From assembly GCA_025677815.1 (NCBI GenBank), contig JAIXMP010000030.1, positions 124,001 to 188,000 on the forward strand: a DNA stretch of 64,000 bases, read 5' to 3'. The DNA is from Phascolomyces articulosus. Its lineage: Eukaryota > Mucoromycota > Mucoromycetes > Mucorales > Lichtheimiaceae. Below the pieces are notes generated by a model that was given only the letters and a program-made list of their open reading frames with translations, was not told the origin of the DNA and searched no databases. This document shows positions 25,427-38,559 of the stretch, piece after piece (the stretch's first letter is position 1; each line of letters begins with the position of its first letter). The position numbers and the translations under genes are program-made.

Positions 25427-27009
25427 ATGACATTTACTTTAAATGACATTCCTGATCTCTCGGGAAAAATTGCCATTGTCACCGGTAGTACTGCTGGGGT
25501 AAAGTTCTCATTCTCCTTCCTTCCTTCATCACCATTCCCAGAAAAAAAAACAAGACTTAAACTCTATTTATTTATTTATTTATTATAATAGATTGGAAAA
25601 GTAAGCGCATTAGAGCTTGCTCGAAAGAATTGTCATGTGTAATGTATTATTGTTTACAAAACCTATTAAATGCAACGAACCCCCTTAAGAAAAAAAAAGT
25701 TTATTTGGAGCTAATTATATATCCTATATAAATGATAACAGAATTATTGCCTGTAGAAACCAAACCAAAGGAAATGCTGTTGTCAAGGAAATCCAGGAAC
25801 AAACAGGAAATCAAAACGTCGAATGCATTATTCTTGACTTGACGTCATTAGCTTCTGTCAAACAGTTTACTACTACTATTTTAACACAATTTGATCAGTT
25901 ACATATCTTATTGAATAATGCTGGTGTTTTGGATGTTCCTTATCGATTGACAGAAGACGGTATATAACATTTTATTATTTCAATGATACTGTATAGCGAA
26001 AAAAAAGTATTTATGACGATATAAATATATTGATTCATTTTTATTATTATTTCTACTACTAGGTATTGAAAGTATGTTCGCTACAAACCATGTTGGTCAT
26101 TTTTACCTTACTTTGGAACTCCTACCATTATTGATTAAATCTGGACCCAGTCGTATCGTCAATGTTGCTTCTATGATGCATGGCATGACCACGATAACTG
26201 GTGCAGAATTCGATAAGATGAGTGAGGAACAGTATTTCAATAGAAAGACACATTATGGCAAAACAAAGGTATATATATGAAACGATTGACATTTATATAT
26301 ATTGAAATAAATAGCCCTTTTTAACTCTACTTTTTTCCTTTCTACACCATATTCTAGGTCGCCAATATTTTATTCACATACGAACTGAACCGTCGATTAA
26401 AGGCTAAAGGCATTAATAATGTAAATACTTTTTTTTAATGAAAAAACAATAAGTAATAGATCTGTTTATTAGAGAATAACAATTTTTACTTTTTATCATT
26501 ATATCTTTTTCATTTCTTTACTTACTCTTTTATATATAACAAACAATGATATGTATTATGTAGGTATATGTGAACTGTAACCACCCAGGTGCTATCAAGA
26601 CTGATCCATATTATGAAAGTGGTTTTTTAACCAAGGGTTCCTTGCTCGATTCATTTACCAGTCTTTTCTTTGTTTCACCTGAAGAAGGAGCTCTTACACA
26701 ACTCTACTTGGCTACAAGTCCTGAAATTGAACAAAATGATATCAAGGGTCAATACTATGTAAGAATCAATCACTCTTTTTTTTTCATCACACCAACGACT
26801 TTGATTTATTATGTCTTATTATACATCCCAATAATAATAACAACTTTTTGTATACGTAATGCTAGGTACCTACCGCTAAATTAAGCTCAAGTAATGGGTT
26901 CAGTAAATCGGAAGAAAACGCGACTAAACTTTGGAATGTCACTGAAAAACTTTTAGAAGAAAAAGCACCTGGTGGTTCTTTTCATGCGCCAGTGGAAGCT
27001 AAACTTTAA
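25427..27009 (+). CDS. Short-chain dehydrogenase/reductase, retinol-dehydrogenase-like
   Basis: Seven exons: 25427-25498, 25592-25638, 25742-25959, 26063-26268, 26358-26420, 26564-26758, 26866-27009, giving 314 residues. Classical SDR motifs are all present: TGSTAGIGK cofactor glycine loop (residues 20-28, split by intron 1), IIACRN after beta-2, ILDLTSL, LLNNAG, NVASM with the catalytic Ser, YGKTK with the catalytic Tyr and Lys, and NCNHPGAIKT. The Arg after beta-2 (ACRN) suggests NADP(H) preference. It resembles the RDH11-14/WWOX-related group acting on retinoid, steroid or other lipophilic carbonyls. No transmembrane helix is visible. Substrate unknown. Isolated between two long gene-poor stretches. 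Confidence 0.88.
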
Positions 27010-30000
27010 AAAATAGAATCAAAAGAAATCATTTTCTCTTTTTCCTCTTTGTCATGATCATGAGAGAGGGGGATGATAATAATAGAGAAGAATAAGTTGT
27101 ATATTGGGGACAGGAAGAATGAATAACTTCTTTCCACGTTCTTGTTATTCTTCTTTGTTAATAATATGATGTTGTACTAATAAAAACAAAAGCGTACCAA
27201 TGATGCAAAAGGATTTATCGTTTATTATAGTAAAAAAAAAAGGGAGAGAGAGAGAGTGAAAAAGAAATGACCAAGTGTTGTTGTTTTGTGGGTCAGGTTA
27301 TTCTAATATTTGAAATGGGTTTAGACAACACCTTTTTTTTGAATCTTTGCCAAAGTTGGAACTGTTTTTCTTTTTTATAAATCATTATTCCTATTTGTCA
27401 ATAAAGTTTAGTATATAAAAAAAGAAGATATCTATCGAAAAAAAAAGAACTTATCGAGACAATCACGTCGGTTCGGAATTGACGGATGAAGAATCTTTTT
27501 TGTTTGTGTTTCCAAAATAAGTTCACATTTCTCATTTACCACCTTTCATCTAAATAAACAAAACGATCCTTAAAGTTTCAGCAAATTTCTTTCTTTAACG
27601 GGAAGCGTCAAAAAAATCATGCATTCATCGATTTAAAATAGAAATAAACAATTATTTATACTGTACCATATTTTAGTTCAAGGTTTTTTGAAGTAAAATC
27701 ATTTAGTTACTGGTTACAAAATTTGTTTAAAAACACAAAACAAAACCATCAGCTTGCCTTTTTGTTGACTAACACTAAAAAATATCTTCCAGTAACACTC
27801 GCCATCTCCTTGTTTCATAATGATTGTTTCTTCTTTTATATATATATGACATTTGTTTAATCTCTTCTTTATTATATTTGATAATAATGACCAATCCAAT
27901 ATCTGAATGAAAATACATTTCTGTATAATACATAACATATCTATTTTATAATAAATATAACATGATAATTCTATTGTAAACGAATAAGCCAATCAACATG
28001 GCTATTTTATGGTATTAGATAATGATAGCGTAATACATACAAATCATTAACCCATTTTGTAAAGTCTTCCTATTAAAGAATAGTCAAGCATACGAAAAAA
28101 AGGTTACAATGTAGATCGGAGTGCGCCGTTGCTTTCTATTTCTTTCATTGGTATGGAATTTTTCTTGATATATATGATATATTACGTACGTGGCGCGTTG
28201 ATAATCACACACACACGCACACAACAAGTCAACATAAATTGGGGATAAAAAAGAAACCCAAAAAAAAGAGTATATCAACTTATTTTGGTATAAGACCGAA
28301 ATATCAATGCTCTGGAACACTTTTTTATAAAATCCAAGTAAGAGGTAATATAGATGATCACGAATGACGAATAATACGTCTCTCCCCCAACGGAATAATG
28401 TATCCGAAAGAAATAGAATGGCTTTTCGCATAATCTGTCATATGTCACAACCACTGATTCTTTATTTATCTACTAGTTCATTCAATTACATGTATGACGG
28501 TAAACGATGTCATTTTTTTTTATTGATGGCGTAGCAAAATCATACAGAATAGTTACGTATTCGTTGCTATAGTAAATAATAAAGGACTGATAATCTATAT
28601 TATAAAGTATACTTCTTGATTTCAACTGATACTCAATGCAACCAGTGATCAATAAAAAAAAAATTGGGATCCTGATTGCATATGAACTGGAAATGTATTA
28701 AAATACTTAATATCCTATATTCAAATGTGTATGATGGTTTAGACAAAGGACAAATTCTGGGGAGGGCTTTTTTTTTCCTTGTACATGAGAGAATAATTTA
28801 CAATATCTATTGTCATCATCAACATGACTTTAGTAGATTGAGTCAAGGATGGGTAACCAACCACATTACAAAAACCTTATGTCAAATTTTTTCTTTTCAG
28901 CCTCTTTCCCTTAGCCTCTTTGTCTCCGTTATGTCTTTCCGTCCCACGCACCTCCACCCACCCCTCCCCCCAAAAAAAATATACAATCAATCTAATACCA
29001 GGCACCAATTGTTTTTTGTACAATATAATAGAATAACAGTGCATCTTATATGGGGAGAATACTATATAGATAGTCATGGTAATAATCTATGGATGATTCT
29101 ACCTTATTGTTTCAACCAAATACCATTCTTAATATATGAGACATCTAAAACATGAAGCTATTTATTTTTTTTTTAAAAAAAAAAAGATGAGATGAGCTAT
29201 TATTACATCAATGTGCGAAGTTTTTAAATTAGTGATAAACCACTCATCAAATGGCCTCAACCCATTGTCTCGTTTCTATTCTTAAGCAATATGCTAATAC
29301 ATTTACTAAGTTGTTATACAAAAAGAAGGGAAGTCCTGTGTAATTTTTATATCAAAAAAGTCATGTGCATTGACTATAGTTATTAGACTGTTACCTCTCT
29401 CTTTTTTTTTGTTCCATTGAAGGTTCTTTGTTATTGGTGGATCACCAAGATCGGGTACCTCTACTTACTATTCACTGTTTTATGATTAGCGATATTTTAC
29501 AGAAACTTCGTTCCGCTTATAGTATGAAGAAGAATGGGGGTAAGGATAGTTTTAACTCAATGGTATAAAGGGAGAGAAAAGAAACGGCGCTATATGAATT
29601 ATATCATATCACAAGGTTTTACAAATAATAATTGGTTTTTCATATTCTAAATAGGATAATAATAATAATAGGCAAAGAAGTTTGAGTATTTGAATGTGGT
29701 ATATATAATTCTTAATGTTAAAAATGTTATTTGTCACCTGATATCATAGAAGGGGGGGACGGGCAGGGAGGGAGGGAAAGGAGGTAGCGCAATGTTATCC
29801 GGCGTGGAAAAATTATATAATACTTTTATACTATTCTAGGGTCATTATTTTTTATTCAGGTGTTGATAATATTGATATAAAACAAACAAATAATAACAGC
29901 TTTATTATTATAAATGGCGGTGGCAAGTGAAAAGATTTACTGGATGATGGCACTTTTTTTTAATGAGCCGAATTTCTCTTTTTCAATGTATAAAACTTAT

Positions 30001-31784
30001 TAGTCGTTCCTCTAGTTTTTTGAATTATAAAACAAATGCAAGTTGTATAATAATAAAAAAAGTTCATCGATTCTCCTCATCGTTCGACTTGGTGGGTCAT
30101 ATTACACTAAACGGGATCCCGATTATATATAATGTATGCCTGAATCTTCCGAGTAAAAAAAAAAAAAAAACTGATCCGTTTATGAGATGAAGATATATGT
30201 TTTTTTTTTACTGTTTCAAAAAAAAAAGCAGCTTGACAGATATATTTATTAAACTTGAAGCAAATGTATTCATATATTGATGATAATGATGGGTAGTAGT
30301 ATATTTTATATATAAAAAAATCATATGTCAACCATTATATAATAATTAGAATGCATCTTTCTACTTTTATATAGATAAACTATACCTGCGTATATATTTT
30401 ATTTCCTAATATAATTATAAAGTACAATGATGTTTACACATTCGATCGATAAGAAAGTATAAGATGGGGGAGAAGAAGTCATCTGTTATGAATTTGTTCG
30501 TCAGTAGACTTTTACTACAGCTAATTCTTTTTACTTTTATTGGCTTTGACTAATGAATAACGTAAAACAAATCTTGTTTTTTTTTGTATTGTTATAATAG
30601 AGATGTTAGGATGAATAAAAACAATAACATTGTTCATCTTTTGGGTTCCCTTTGATATATAACGTAATATCAACTACGCCCGACAAATTACTCCATTTGT
30701 TATATAAAGAAAACAATATGATTATACCATTCTATTTAAGGAGGGGAGTAAAGGAATATATTATTTTGATTTGTTCGTATGACGGATTGGAATGATGATG
30801 TGATTTCGTGATACTCACAAAAAAATTCGTGAATATTTTTATTTGTTTCAAATGTCTGTGAATTATATATCATTTCGTCATCCTATGTATTAAAAACATG
30901 TGTTAAGAAAGACTTCGATAGGTTCAATTTTATTGTTCTACCTACACTATGCAAAATGATCAAACACATATGACTTCTGATTCATGTAAAAACTTGCATC
31001 TATATTATTATTATAGAAAAAGAATGAACGTGTATGCTATTTATATGCAATTAATATTATTATTATTGTATTTAAAAAAAAGATAAAATAGTAACATTAC
31101 ATATATAAACTTGTCGTCCGTTTTAATCATCATGATTCATAACACAGAGCATAAAAAAAATTACTTTTACCAGTTTAAGTGCTAAGTGTTACAAACAATA
31201 TCCAAAAAAGGAAATTCAAAGTTTAAACCAAACATAAGAAAAATGATACTTGGATAGGCCAGCTGATAGATGATAGGAAAAATAAAAAGAAACGAATCAA
31301 AATGAATTTTTTAACATGCAGTGAAGAGCAGAACTTGTGATGCTACTAGTATTATGATTGCTAATTAGTAATTTGCTTGCATTTTTATTATTTTGGACTG
31401 CCATTTTTTTTTTCCACCCCCTTCGTCTGTGCACATTTTCTTCATACTAAAAAAAAAAAGTAGACGCATAATTTTGATCACCCTTATGCTGCTTTTTCAT
31501 AATAATAACCCCTTCCCCCCTGGTATAAACTTAACAAATCAACTAGAAAAAATCTTTTTGGAATTGGAAATAGTAATGACAAGGGTTTATAATAAAAAAA
31601 ATTATACCTAAAATTTGACTCTCTAATCTTCCTTATTGTTTTGGTATTCAAAATGAATATGTGTCTAAAAAAAAGATGATGAATGGACGAGGGTATATCA
31701 TTGTCTCATTCTCTCTCTCTTTTGTTTGTCATTTAAAAACATCCCTTTATTACTTACTACTATAAAAAAAACCTTTGATTCATC
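27010..31784. other. Long gene-free stretch (4.8 kb)
   Basis: Searched on both strands. All open frames here (e.g. 27714-27992, 28084-28431, 28676-29155, 29963-30190) are rich in Phe, Ile, Tyr and Lys as expected from AT-rich noncoding DNA, and none has flanking splice-compatible coding sequence. A G-rich run (about 29752-29790) stands out. No RNA gene was recognised. Confidence 0.5.
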
Positions 31785-32728
31785 ATGCATATTCCTTCTG
31801 AACCTACCCCAAGACTCGTCATTGTCAAAAATGTAGCACCCGATACAACTGAGTCCATGTTGACAGATTTCTTTTCGTTCTGTGGAAAAATAGAAGACTT
31901 TTCATTAAATAATGATACAACAGCATATATTTTATTTGAGCGTCAAGCAGCTGCCAAAACAGCCATCTTATTAAATAATGGTAAGAACGATTTATGAGGT
32001 GGTTTTTTAATGCGTGGCGTATGAACAACATTCTCATCATGTCTCGTGGGTCTTGTTATTATTATTATTATTCGTCATGCTATCCTACATGAATATTTAT
32101 ATTTACGCAATACAAAAACACGTTTATTTTCTTCTATGTACGTCTCTCATTATTGTAAACATAAACAAAAAAAAATAATAACAACAATATCACCATATTA
32201 CGTAGCAACTGTAAATGGAAGAGAATTGGTTGTTGAACCCTATTTTGAAGAAGTACCTGCTGTGAAAGAAAATGAAGAAGATCATCCTGATGAAAGAGAA
32301 CAAGAAGCGAAAACCAAATCTAATGTGATGGCTGAATTATTAGCAGCAGGCTATAAATTGACAGATCCCATTTTACAAGCTGCCTCTGATGTTGACAAAA
32401 AATATGGTGTTTGGAACCGTGTTGAACCTTACTGGAACCAAGTGGATCAAAAAATACATGTTGCTGATACAGTGCATTCTATGGAAGATTCAGCAGATCA
32501 TTGGTTAAAGGAGTCGGCAATGGGTCAAAAGATTCAACACCACCTTGTGGACCCTATTACTTCAATACATACGGAAGCTAGAAGGATTGTCGTAAGTATT
32601 TTTTTTTGGTTGTTTTATGATTGGTGCAGTCGGAAGGTATAAACCATTTCAAAATTATAACACAAGCACGTCATTTGACTATGTTATCATAGAATGAACA
32701 ACAAGGCAGTAATCGAACCAGTCGATAA
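31785..32728 (+). CDS. RRM protein, Vip1-like
   Basis: Three exons, 31785-31980, 32206-32591 and 32693-32728, giving 205 residues. An N-terminal RRM (residues about 9-85) shows the RNP2-like LVIVKNVAP and an RNP1 region AYILFERQAAAKTAIL. A long helical C-terminal region (KLTDPILQAASDVDKKYG ... IHTEARRIV) follows, as in fission-yeast Vip1 and fungal relatives. These are small cytosolic RNA-binding proteins of poorly defined role. The last exon is short; in another frame the same DNA reads EPVDKLVDKKA up to TAG, which looks more protein-like than the chosen tail, so the 3' end is uncertain. It starts a run of three plus-strand genes. Confidence 0.7.
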
Positions 32729-33319
32729 ATTAGTAGATAAAAAAGCGTAGTTTTTTTTTTTTTTGTATGTATAAAATCCCAAACTTGTGTTATTATGCGT
32801 CGATCTTATTTTCGCACTCACATTCACATTCCTACCCCCCAATAAAATCGGTTGAAATTACTCGTTCCGAACCGATAATAATCCAGACCCACACTCTTTC
32901 TGTAATAAATATTATAATTCGGATTGCTTTTTTGAGTAACTAACACAGCTGAGCGTCTATAAATCTATAGACTACCTAATCCATTTTATTCCTTTTGTCT
33001 GCATCACATCTCTTATTAAAATCGGAAGTGTAATTGTTACAGAAAGAAGGAGACATGGGGGAAGCACAGACTTTTAACGCAGTATTCATACTCCACTTCA
33101 TTTTACACCATACGTAACTTAAATCTTACATCTTTATCTCCCATTACAAGTAGAACCTGATGACTTTATTCTGAATGATATATAAATACCGTTTGATTAT
33201 TGAAAATTTATTTCACTTTATCAAATTCGAAATCTCCTGTCGCTTTTACTTTTTTTCTTTACATATTTTCTTTTTTCTTTTTTTTTTTTACATTCAACAA
33301 AAAAGAAAAAGAAATCATC
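32729..33319. other. Intergenic stretch
   Basis: 3' flank of the RRM gene and upstream region of the zinc-finger gene. T-rich tract immediately before the next start (about 33240-33295). No gene. Confidence 0.45.
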
Positions 33320-34805
33320 ATGAACGCATCACAAACTTATTATAACTTATACCCTACTCCATCAAATACTCACATTGATAATTTTTATCAAAATTATCTC
33401 GATAATGATGGTAACTCATATTTATTTTCAGAGATCTGGGGTACCTTATGGAATTGAATTTATGGTAATTAACAAAAAAATATTATATGAATAGATATAT
33501 CATTTCAATACGCATTTACTGGTCCGTTAGAGATATCTACTGTATCTTCGTCTTCAGCATCTTCATCACCATGGAGCGGAACACAAACCGAAATCATTGA
33601 TACTCCATATTATCACGAGACAGCATCTCATCATCTGGTAAATAAACCAACCAACCCAAAATGAAAATATATATCTTTTATGATTCAACCCCCTGCAGAA
33701 AAAGAAAAAAAATATCTAAATGGTTAACACATGACCTCTTTTTGTGACAATGATAATAGAATACTTTCATCCCAACCGTTGGGGCTTCATCAAAGTTAAC
33801 TCCAGTTGAGACGTCATTGACGAGGCATGATGCCATAGTGTATTACCCTTCTGACACTTCTTATCCATCGGCATATCTTCCGAATACCACATATCGTGTG
33901 ACATCTTCTTCGTGTAATACAGCTCATACGACCATGACCAATTCACCTTCCACTACTGCTACAACAAATACTACAGCCACTTCTGGTAAATAATCACGTC
34001 AATTGATACAATTTATTTTTCACATTACACCATGTATCCTTACACAAAATATTATTCTTCTATTTTATAATTTATAATTAGTCGGATCGGGTGACAATGA
34101 AGTTCACCGATGCCGATGGTTTAAATGTGACAAGATAACGACTACATTAGATCAACTGATCATACATATCAGGGAAGATCACGTTGGCAGTGGAAAGGTA
34201 ATAATCCTATTACTGTTCTTTATTGGTTATTTGTTTGTCCTAACCCATTGGAATTCTCTCTTCTTTTTTTTTAAAAAAAAAAATAGCCTGCTTACTTTTG
34301 TTTCTGGGCTGGTTGTCCAAGAAGTAAAAAACCATTTACAAAGCGCCACAAGATGCATAATCATATGCGAACACATACAGGTGAAAGACCTTTCCAATGT
34401 ACTGTCCAAGGTTGTTCAAAACGATTTTCTCGTCCAGATTCTCTAAGTACTCATATCAAGACACATTCCAATATCCGACCTTATCATTGTTCTGTTCCTG
34501 GTTGTGGCAAAGCTTATTTTCACTCTCGATCTTTAAGAAAACATACTCGATCACATGAAGAACAGCAGCAACAACAACGAATGAATCATCATCATGGTCA
34601 TCAACAATCATCAAGACACAATAATAATAATAATACTGCTCATCCTGGTATGATGACAGCAACTTCTAATCCTCGTGCAAATATGGCTACGACTTCTAAT
34701 ATTACTACTACTGCTTCTACAAGTACTGCATATCAATCAGGTGCAGATCCAAGATTCTTCCCTATGATGGATCCTTCAGCACCTACATCTTATTATACCA
34801 TGTAA
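33320..34805 (+). CDS. C2H2 zinc-finger transcription factor, GLI/ZIC-like
   Basis: Five exons: 33320-33410, 33495-33637, 33760-33985, 34082-34197, 34287-34805, giving 364 residues. The N-terminal half is Ser/Thr-rich. The DNA-binding part begins with an atypical finger (CRWFKCDKITTTLDQLIIHI then HVG), then a second long-linker finger (CFWAGCPRSKKPFTKRHKMHNHMRTH) and two classical fingers with HTGERPFQC and THSNIRPYHC linkers. This arrangement matches the GLI/GLIS/ZIC class, in which the first finger contacts the second rather than DNA. It is followed by poly-Gln, His- and Asn-rich low complexity. A nuclear regulator with unknown targets. The Met chosen is the only one that opens exon 1 in frame. 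Confidence 0.82.
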
Positions 34806-35161
34806 ATTTATATTATTATTTTTTTCATTGTTATTATTTTATCTGGTCTACATACCTATTCTTTTCGTGTATATCCCATCTTTTTTTCATCTTCTGCACA
34901 TTATATATCATTTTTTTATTATACCATCTCACTCACTCACACACACACACAACATACACACCACATGCAAATCCTTTTTCTATTATATATATACATTTAC
35001 ATATTTTACATATTTTTTTATGGGAAGAAGCTGGTACTGCCATTTTTCTATTTTTGATGCAGCTGGAATTTTCTTCTTTTCTATTATATTCTCCCTCTCT
35101 CTCTCTCTTTTTTTTCATACTCATAATTTTTTTTTGATAAATAAATTGCGTCCACATGAAC

Positions 35162-35919
35162 ATGACAGAAACACTTTCAAAAGAACTTGCTGAACGATTT
35201 CGTATTGAATCTTGTACAACAGATGCAGTTTAGTTTATTATTTCAACTTTTGAAATAAACGAAATGTTCAAACCCTTCAATAACTAATGTCAAACACCTT
35301 CCCTCCCCCTCCTTTTTTTTTCAAAAGTAGACCAAAGATTGGGAGCATTCTATGGTATCATGTGCAAAACGTATCCAAGAAACAAGTGATGTGACCGTCA
35401 AAGTAAATGATTTTTTTTAAGAACATAGAACCACACAATGTCACCATTGTTTCATTGACCAAAACGCGTGATCTATAGGTACATAATGAACAAACGGTGG
35501 TCCAAGAAAGAATGCAAACATTATTAGAAAACGACGCACGGTTAAAAACGACGTTTGCGGAGATTGATGAAATTGAACGCATTGTAAATCATGTCAAAGA
35601 AACTTATAACAAAGTAGCTGAAAGTGTAGATGATATGGAAAAAGCTATTAATGCCAGTATATCTTCGGGATTTCCCTTTCTTCAGGTAAAATTATATATA
35701 AAAACTCTCTTTTTCTCTCTCACCCACATCCACAGTATTAACATGTGATGATATGATGATTTCTAGAAACGTAATGAAACAGTTCAACCTTATTTTCCAC
35801 CCCCTTTGCCAGTGAATATCTATCATACAAAAGATCTATTCTCTACAAGTACAACACCACAACCACAACCTCCATTATCATCCTCTCCATCTTCATCCTC
35901 TCTATCCATAAAAGAATAA
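35162..35919 (+). CDS. Small coiled-coil protein, possibly BLOC-1 subunit 4-like
   Basis: Four exons: 35162-35227, 35331-35402, 35479-35685, 35767-35919, all joined in phase 0, giving 165 residues. The centre is a continuous helical coiled coil (QERMQTLLENDARLKTTFAE ... IERIVNHVKETYNKV ... VDDMEKAI). The C-terminus is Pro/Ser-rich (PQPQPPLSSSPSSSS). Length and the I-D-x-I-E-x-x-V-x-x-V pattern resemble BLOC1S4/cappuccino, a subunit of a complex acting in endosome-lysosome traffic. Similarity is weak, so this is tentative. The first donor is GTTTAG, which is unusual and makes exon 1 less sure. It starts about 350 bp after the zinc-finger gene on the same strand. Confidence 0.55.
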
Positions 35920-36154
35920 TTATTTGTTGCTTTGGTTTTTTTTTTCTTCCTTTATTATGATTATTATTTCGTCATTAAGGTAAATGGTTCGGTTTTTTTT
36001 TTGATTTTGATCTGTTTCTTTTTCCCCCCTTGTTTTTTGATGATGATGATAGTGATCTGTGGGTGGATAGGTCGAAGAAGAGATAGAGAGAGGAGAGGGG
36101 GAAAGGTTAAGAGGGAAAGGATATGGGTTTCAATCTATTATATATATATAATTG

Positions 36155-37123
36155 TTACATGGTATCACCGCCCTCTGGCTTATTAGTTGCAGCACTATTA
36201 TTAGTAGTAATATTGGGATTCGTAGTTGTGTTGTTATGATTATTGTTGTTATTCGAAGTAGATGATGAAGTGGTTGAAGATGAAGGGAATTGGGGTGGAT
36301 AAAATGGTGGTGGCATCATCTGAGGTGAAGATGTATAAAATTGTGGAGGTGGACCACCATATTGTGGAAATCCTTGTGGTACATTCCCATAAGGCATGGG
36401 CATATAACCAAATTGTGGAGCTGCACCCGGTGGAGGGGGTGGTGCTTGTTGTTGCTGTTGTTGGTGATGATGAGGTTGTGGTTGATGGTTATAATGAGGC
36501 TGTGGTTGTGGTTGATGATGTTGTGGCTGTTGTTGATATTGCATGTATCGTTGATCATTATAATAATGATTTCTATTCAACAAGTATTCATAATTTAATC
36601 ATCATTATCTTTTTAAAATCATAATAGACAATAATAATAATAATAATAATTACTTGTTTCGTAAATAACTTGCATATGGATCTCCACGTACAGGAACACC
36701 ACCTGGTCCAGACACGTTTGCTGCTTGCATGCCTTTAGGTCCTTGAACAAGGTCATATTCAACCTATATTATTATAGTATTCAAAGTATTCGTTATCATC
36801 GCTCTTTATTATTACACAACACATATATACTTTTTTTTCTCCCTTCCCCCTCCTTTCCTTCCCATCCCATGAAATAGATTACTGAATGATATACCTCTTC
36901 ACCCTATTGTTTCATAATAATAATAATAGTCATAACAGTTAAAAAAATGCATGAACTCAGAATATATATATATATATGAAAACAAGCTTATTTCATTTAC
37001 CTCACTCAAACTTTTAAAGCCGCCCGAATTATAAATCGCTGTATGATGAACGAACACTTCTATTGTTCAAATAGTTAATATCCCTATCTTTTATCTCCTT
37101 TTATCTTTCTTTTTTTTTTATCG

Positions 37124-37154
<31 letters not shown>

Positions 37155-37302
37155 ACGGAAACAATAAAAAAACGCGAGTTTCTTATTTATATTTACCTTC
37201 AATATTAGGTTGACCTACTTGATCGTTTGGAATGATGAATCCATACCCTTTTATTGAATTAAAGAACTTTACACGACCCGTTTTCCGAGGTGGGGATTCC
37301 AT
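36155..37302 (-). CDS. Cold-shock-domain RNA-binding protein with 9-nt micro-exon
   Basis: Five exons: 37197-37302, 37001-37059, 36895-36903, 36654-36763, 36155-36572, giving 233 residues. The cold-shock domain (residues about 7-83) has [17 protein letters not shown] (RNP1-like KGYGFI) and VFVHHTAI (RNP2-like), then [19 protein letters not shown]. The 9-nt exon (GEE) is needed to supply the acidic turn between the third and fourth strands. The rest is a Gln/His/Pro-rich low-complexity tail ending in Asn/Thr runs, typical of proteins that join RNP granules. It would bind RNA or single-stranded DNA in nucleus or cytosol. It is convergent with the BLOC-1-like gene, 235 bp apart. Confidence 0.85.
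37127..37151. repeat. AT dinucleotide microsatellite
   Basis: Uninterrupted AT repeat of about 12 units inside an intron of the cold-shock-domain gene. Confidence 0.9.
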
Positions 37303-38559
37303 ATTTGTCAAAAACAAAGAAACTCAAACAACAACAACAATAATAATAATAAAAGAAAGAACAAGACTTGGTTTTTTTTTAAAAAAAAATAGAATAATAA
37401 TATAAAAAAAATAGGGAACAAAAAAAAAGAAAGAAGAAAAAAAAAAGGCAGAAGGGAGAAAAAGAAAAGAAGAGGAAGAGAGAAAGAGAAAGAGAGAGGG
37501 AGGATTAAAATATATATAAATATATAAAAGTCTTTTTTTCACAAAAAAGACTATTAGTGCATTAAAAAAGGATGATATGCTCACGACTAATAAAAATGAG
37601 ATGGATTCTAATAGATTTGGATAATAAAATGAGGCTGGAGTGATTATTACTTGTTATAAAAGTGGCGATTATATATATAAATATATATGGGTAGAAAACG
37701 CGATTGAGTTTTTATATATAATGTCAATAAGCCTTAAAAAAAAGAAAAGGAGAGTTTATTTCTACAGGATAATAATTCTTTCTTTTTTTTTTAAGATATA
37801 ATTTTTTTACATCTTGGTTAATCAATAACACAACTTGTTCATTTCCTTCATTGGAGTGGCGATGCATTATTATGGTAATCTAGAGTTGTCATGGTAACAA
37901 TAAAAATAAATAACTTGCTGCCATGGTCACCTTCTGTTCTTTGTTATGGTCAGTGCGTTATTATGGTTTTGGTTGTCATGGTAAATAAAAAAAATAATCC
38001 CCGTAATTAGTTAATATGGTAACCTAGCATCGTATTAATTCTCGATGAAATGATAATAAAAGAGAAAGGGGCTCATCTATGATTATAAGCGCGTGACCTT
38101 AAAGAAAATCGATGAGTGATAATGCAGACAAAAAAAAGTGGGTTTGGTAACATTGTTAATTTATAAAAAGTAGTACAAAATCCTGTTTATTGGGGAGAAT
38201 TTTTCATAAGAAAATGTAGTTATTACACATTCCCAAATAATAATAATAAACTGTGTTGGTTGTTTCTATAATAACTATCTTATTATAATTAAAAAAAAAG
38301 CCCTATTATAAATATATATACAATTTGACTTGGAATATCAATCAATAGATATATTTTTATGCAACAAATTGAAGAATTACAATAATAAAATTGACTTATG
38401 ATTTTGTACCACATTTATATTTTAAACAATAGGGATTAACATTTATAGTCATTCCGTCTACGGACTTGAGATTTTTGTTCAACAAAAATGAAAATGATTA
38501 TCGATCTGATCTTTTTTATATAAAAAAAGTGGAAAGTGTTGTTGTAAATAGTATATTTA
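37303..38559. other. Intergenic stretch with purine-rich leader region
   Basis: Upstream of the cold-shock gene the plus strand is extremely purine-rich (about 37380-37505), i.e. a pyrimidine-rich leader on that gene's strand, matching similar tracts before other genes here. Between 37850 and 38030 short units resembling TTATGGTAA / GTCATGGTAA recur several times in imperfect form. No gene seen. Confidence 0.5.

Noticed and set aside
28676..29155. Plus-strand open frame of 159 codons in the large gene-free gap
   Set aside because: Composition is that of AT-rich noncoding DNA, with no domain, no neighbouring spliceable exons and another unrelated frame open on the other strand.
29752..29790. 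G-rich run that might form a G-quadruplex
   Set aside because: Several G runs are present but spacing is irregular and no gene is nearby; too weak to call a regulatory site.
36262..36624. Val-rich plus-strand frame
   Set aside because: Antisense of the Gln/His/Pro-rich tail of the cold-shock-domain gene.
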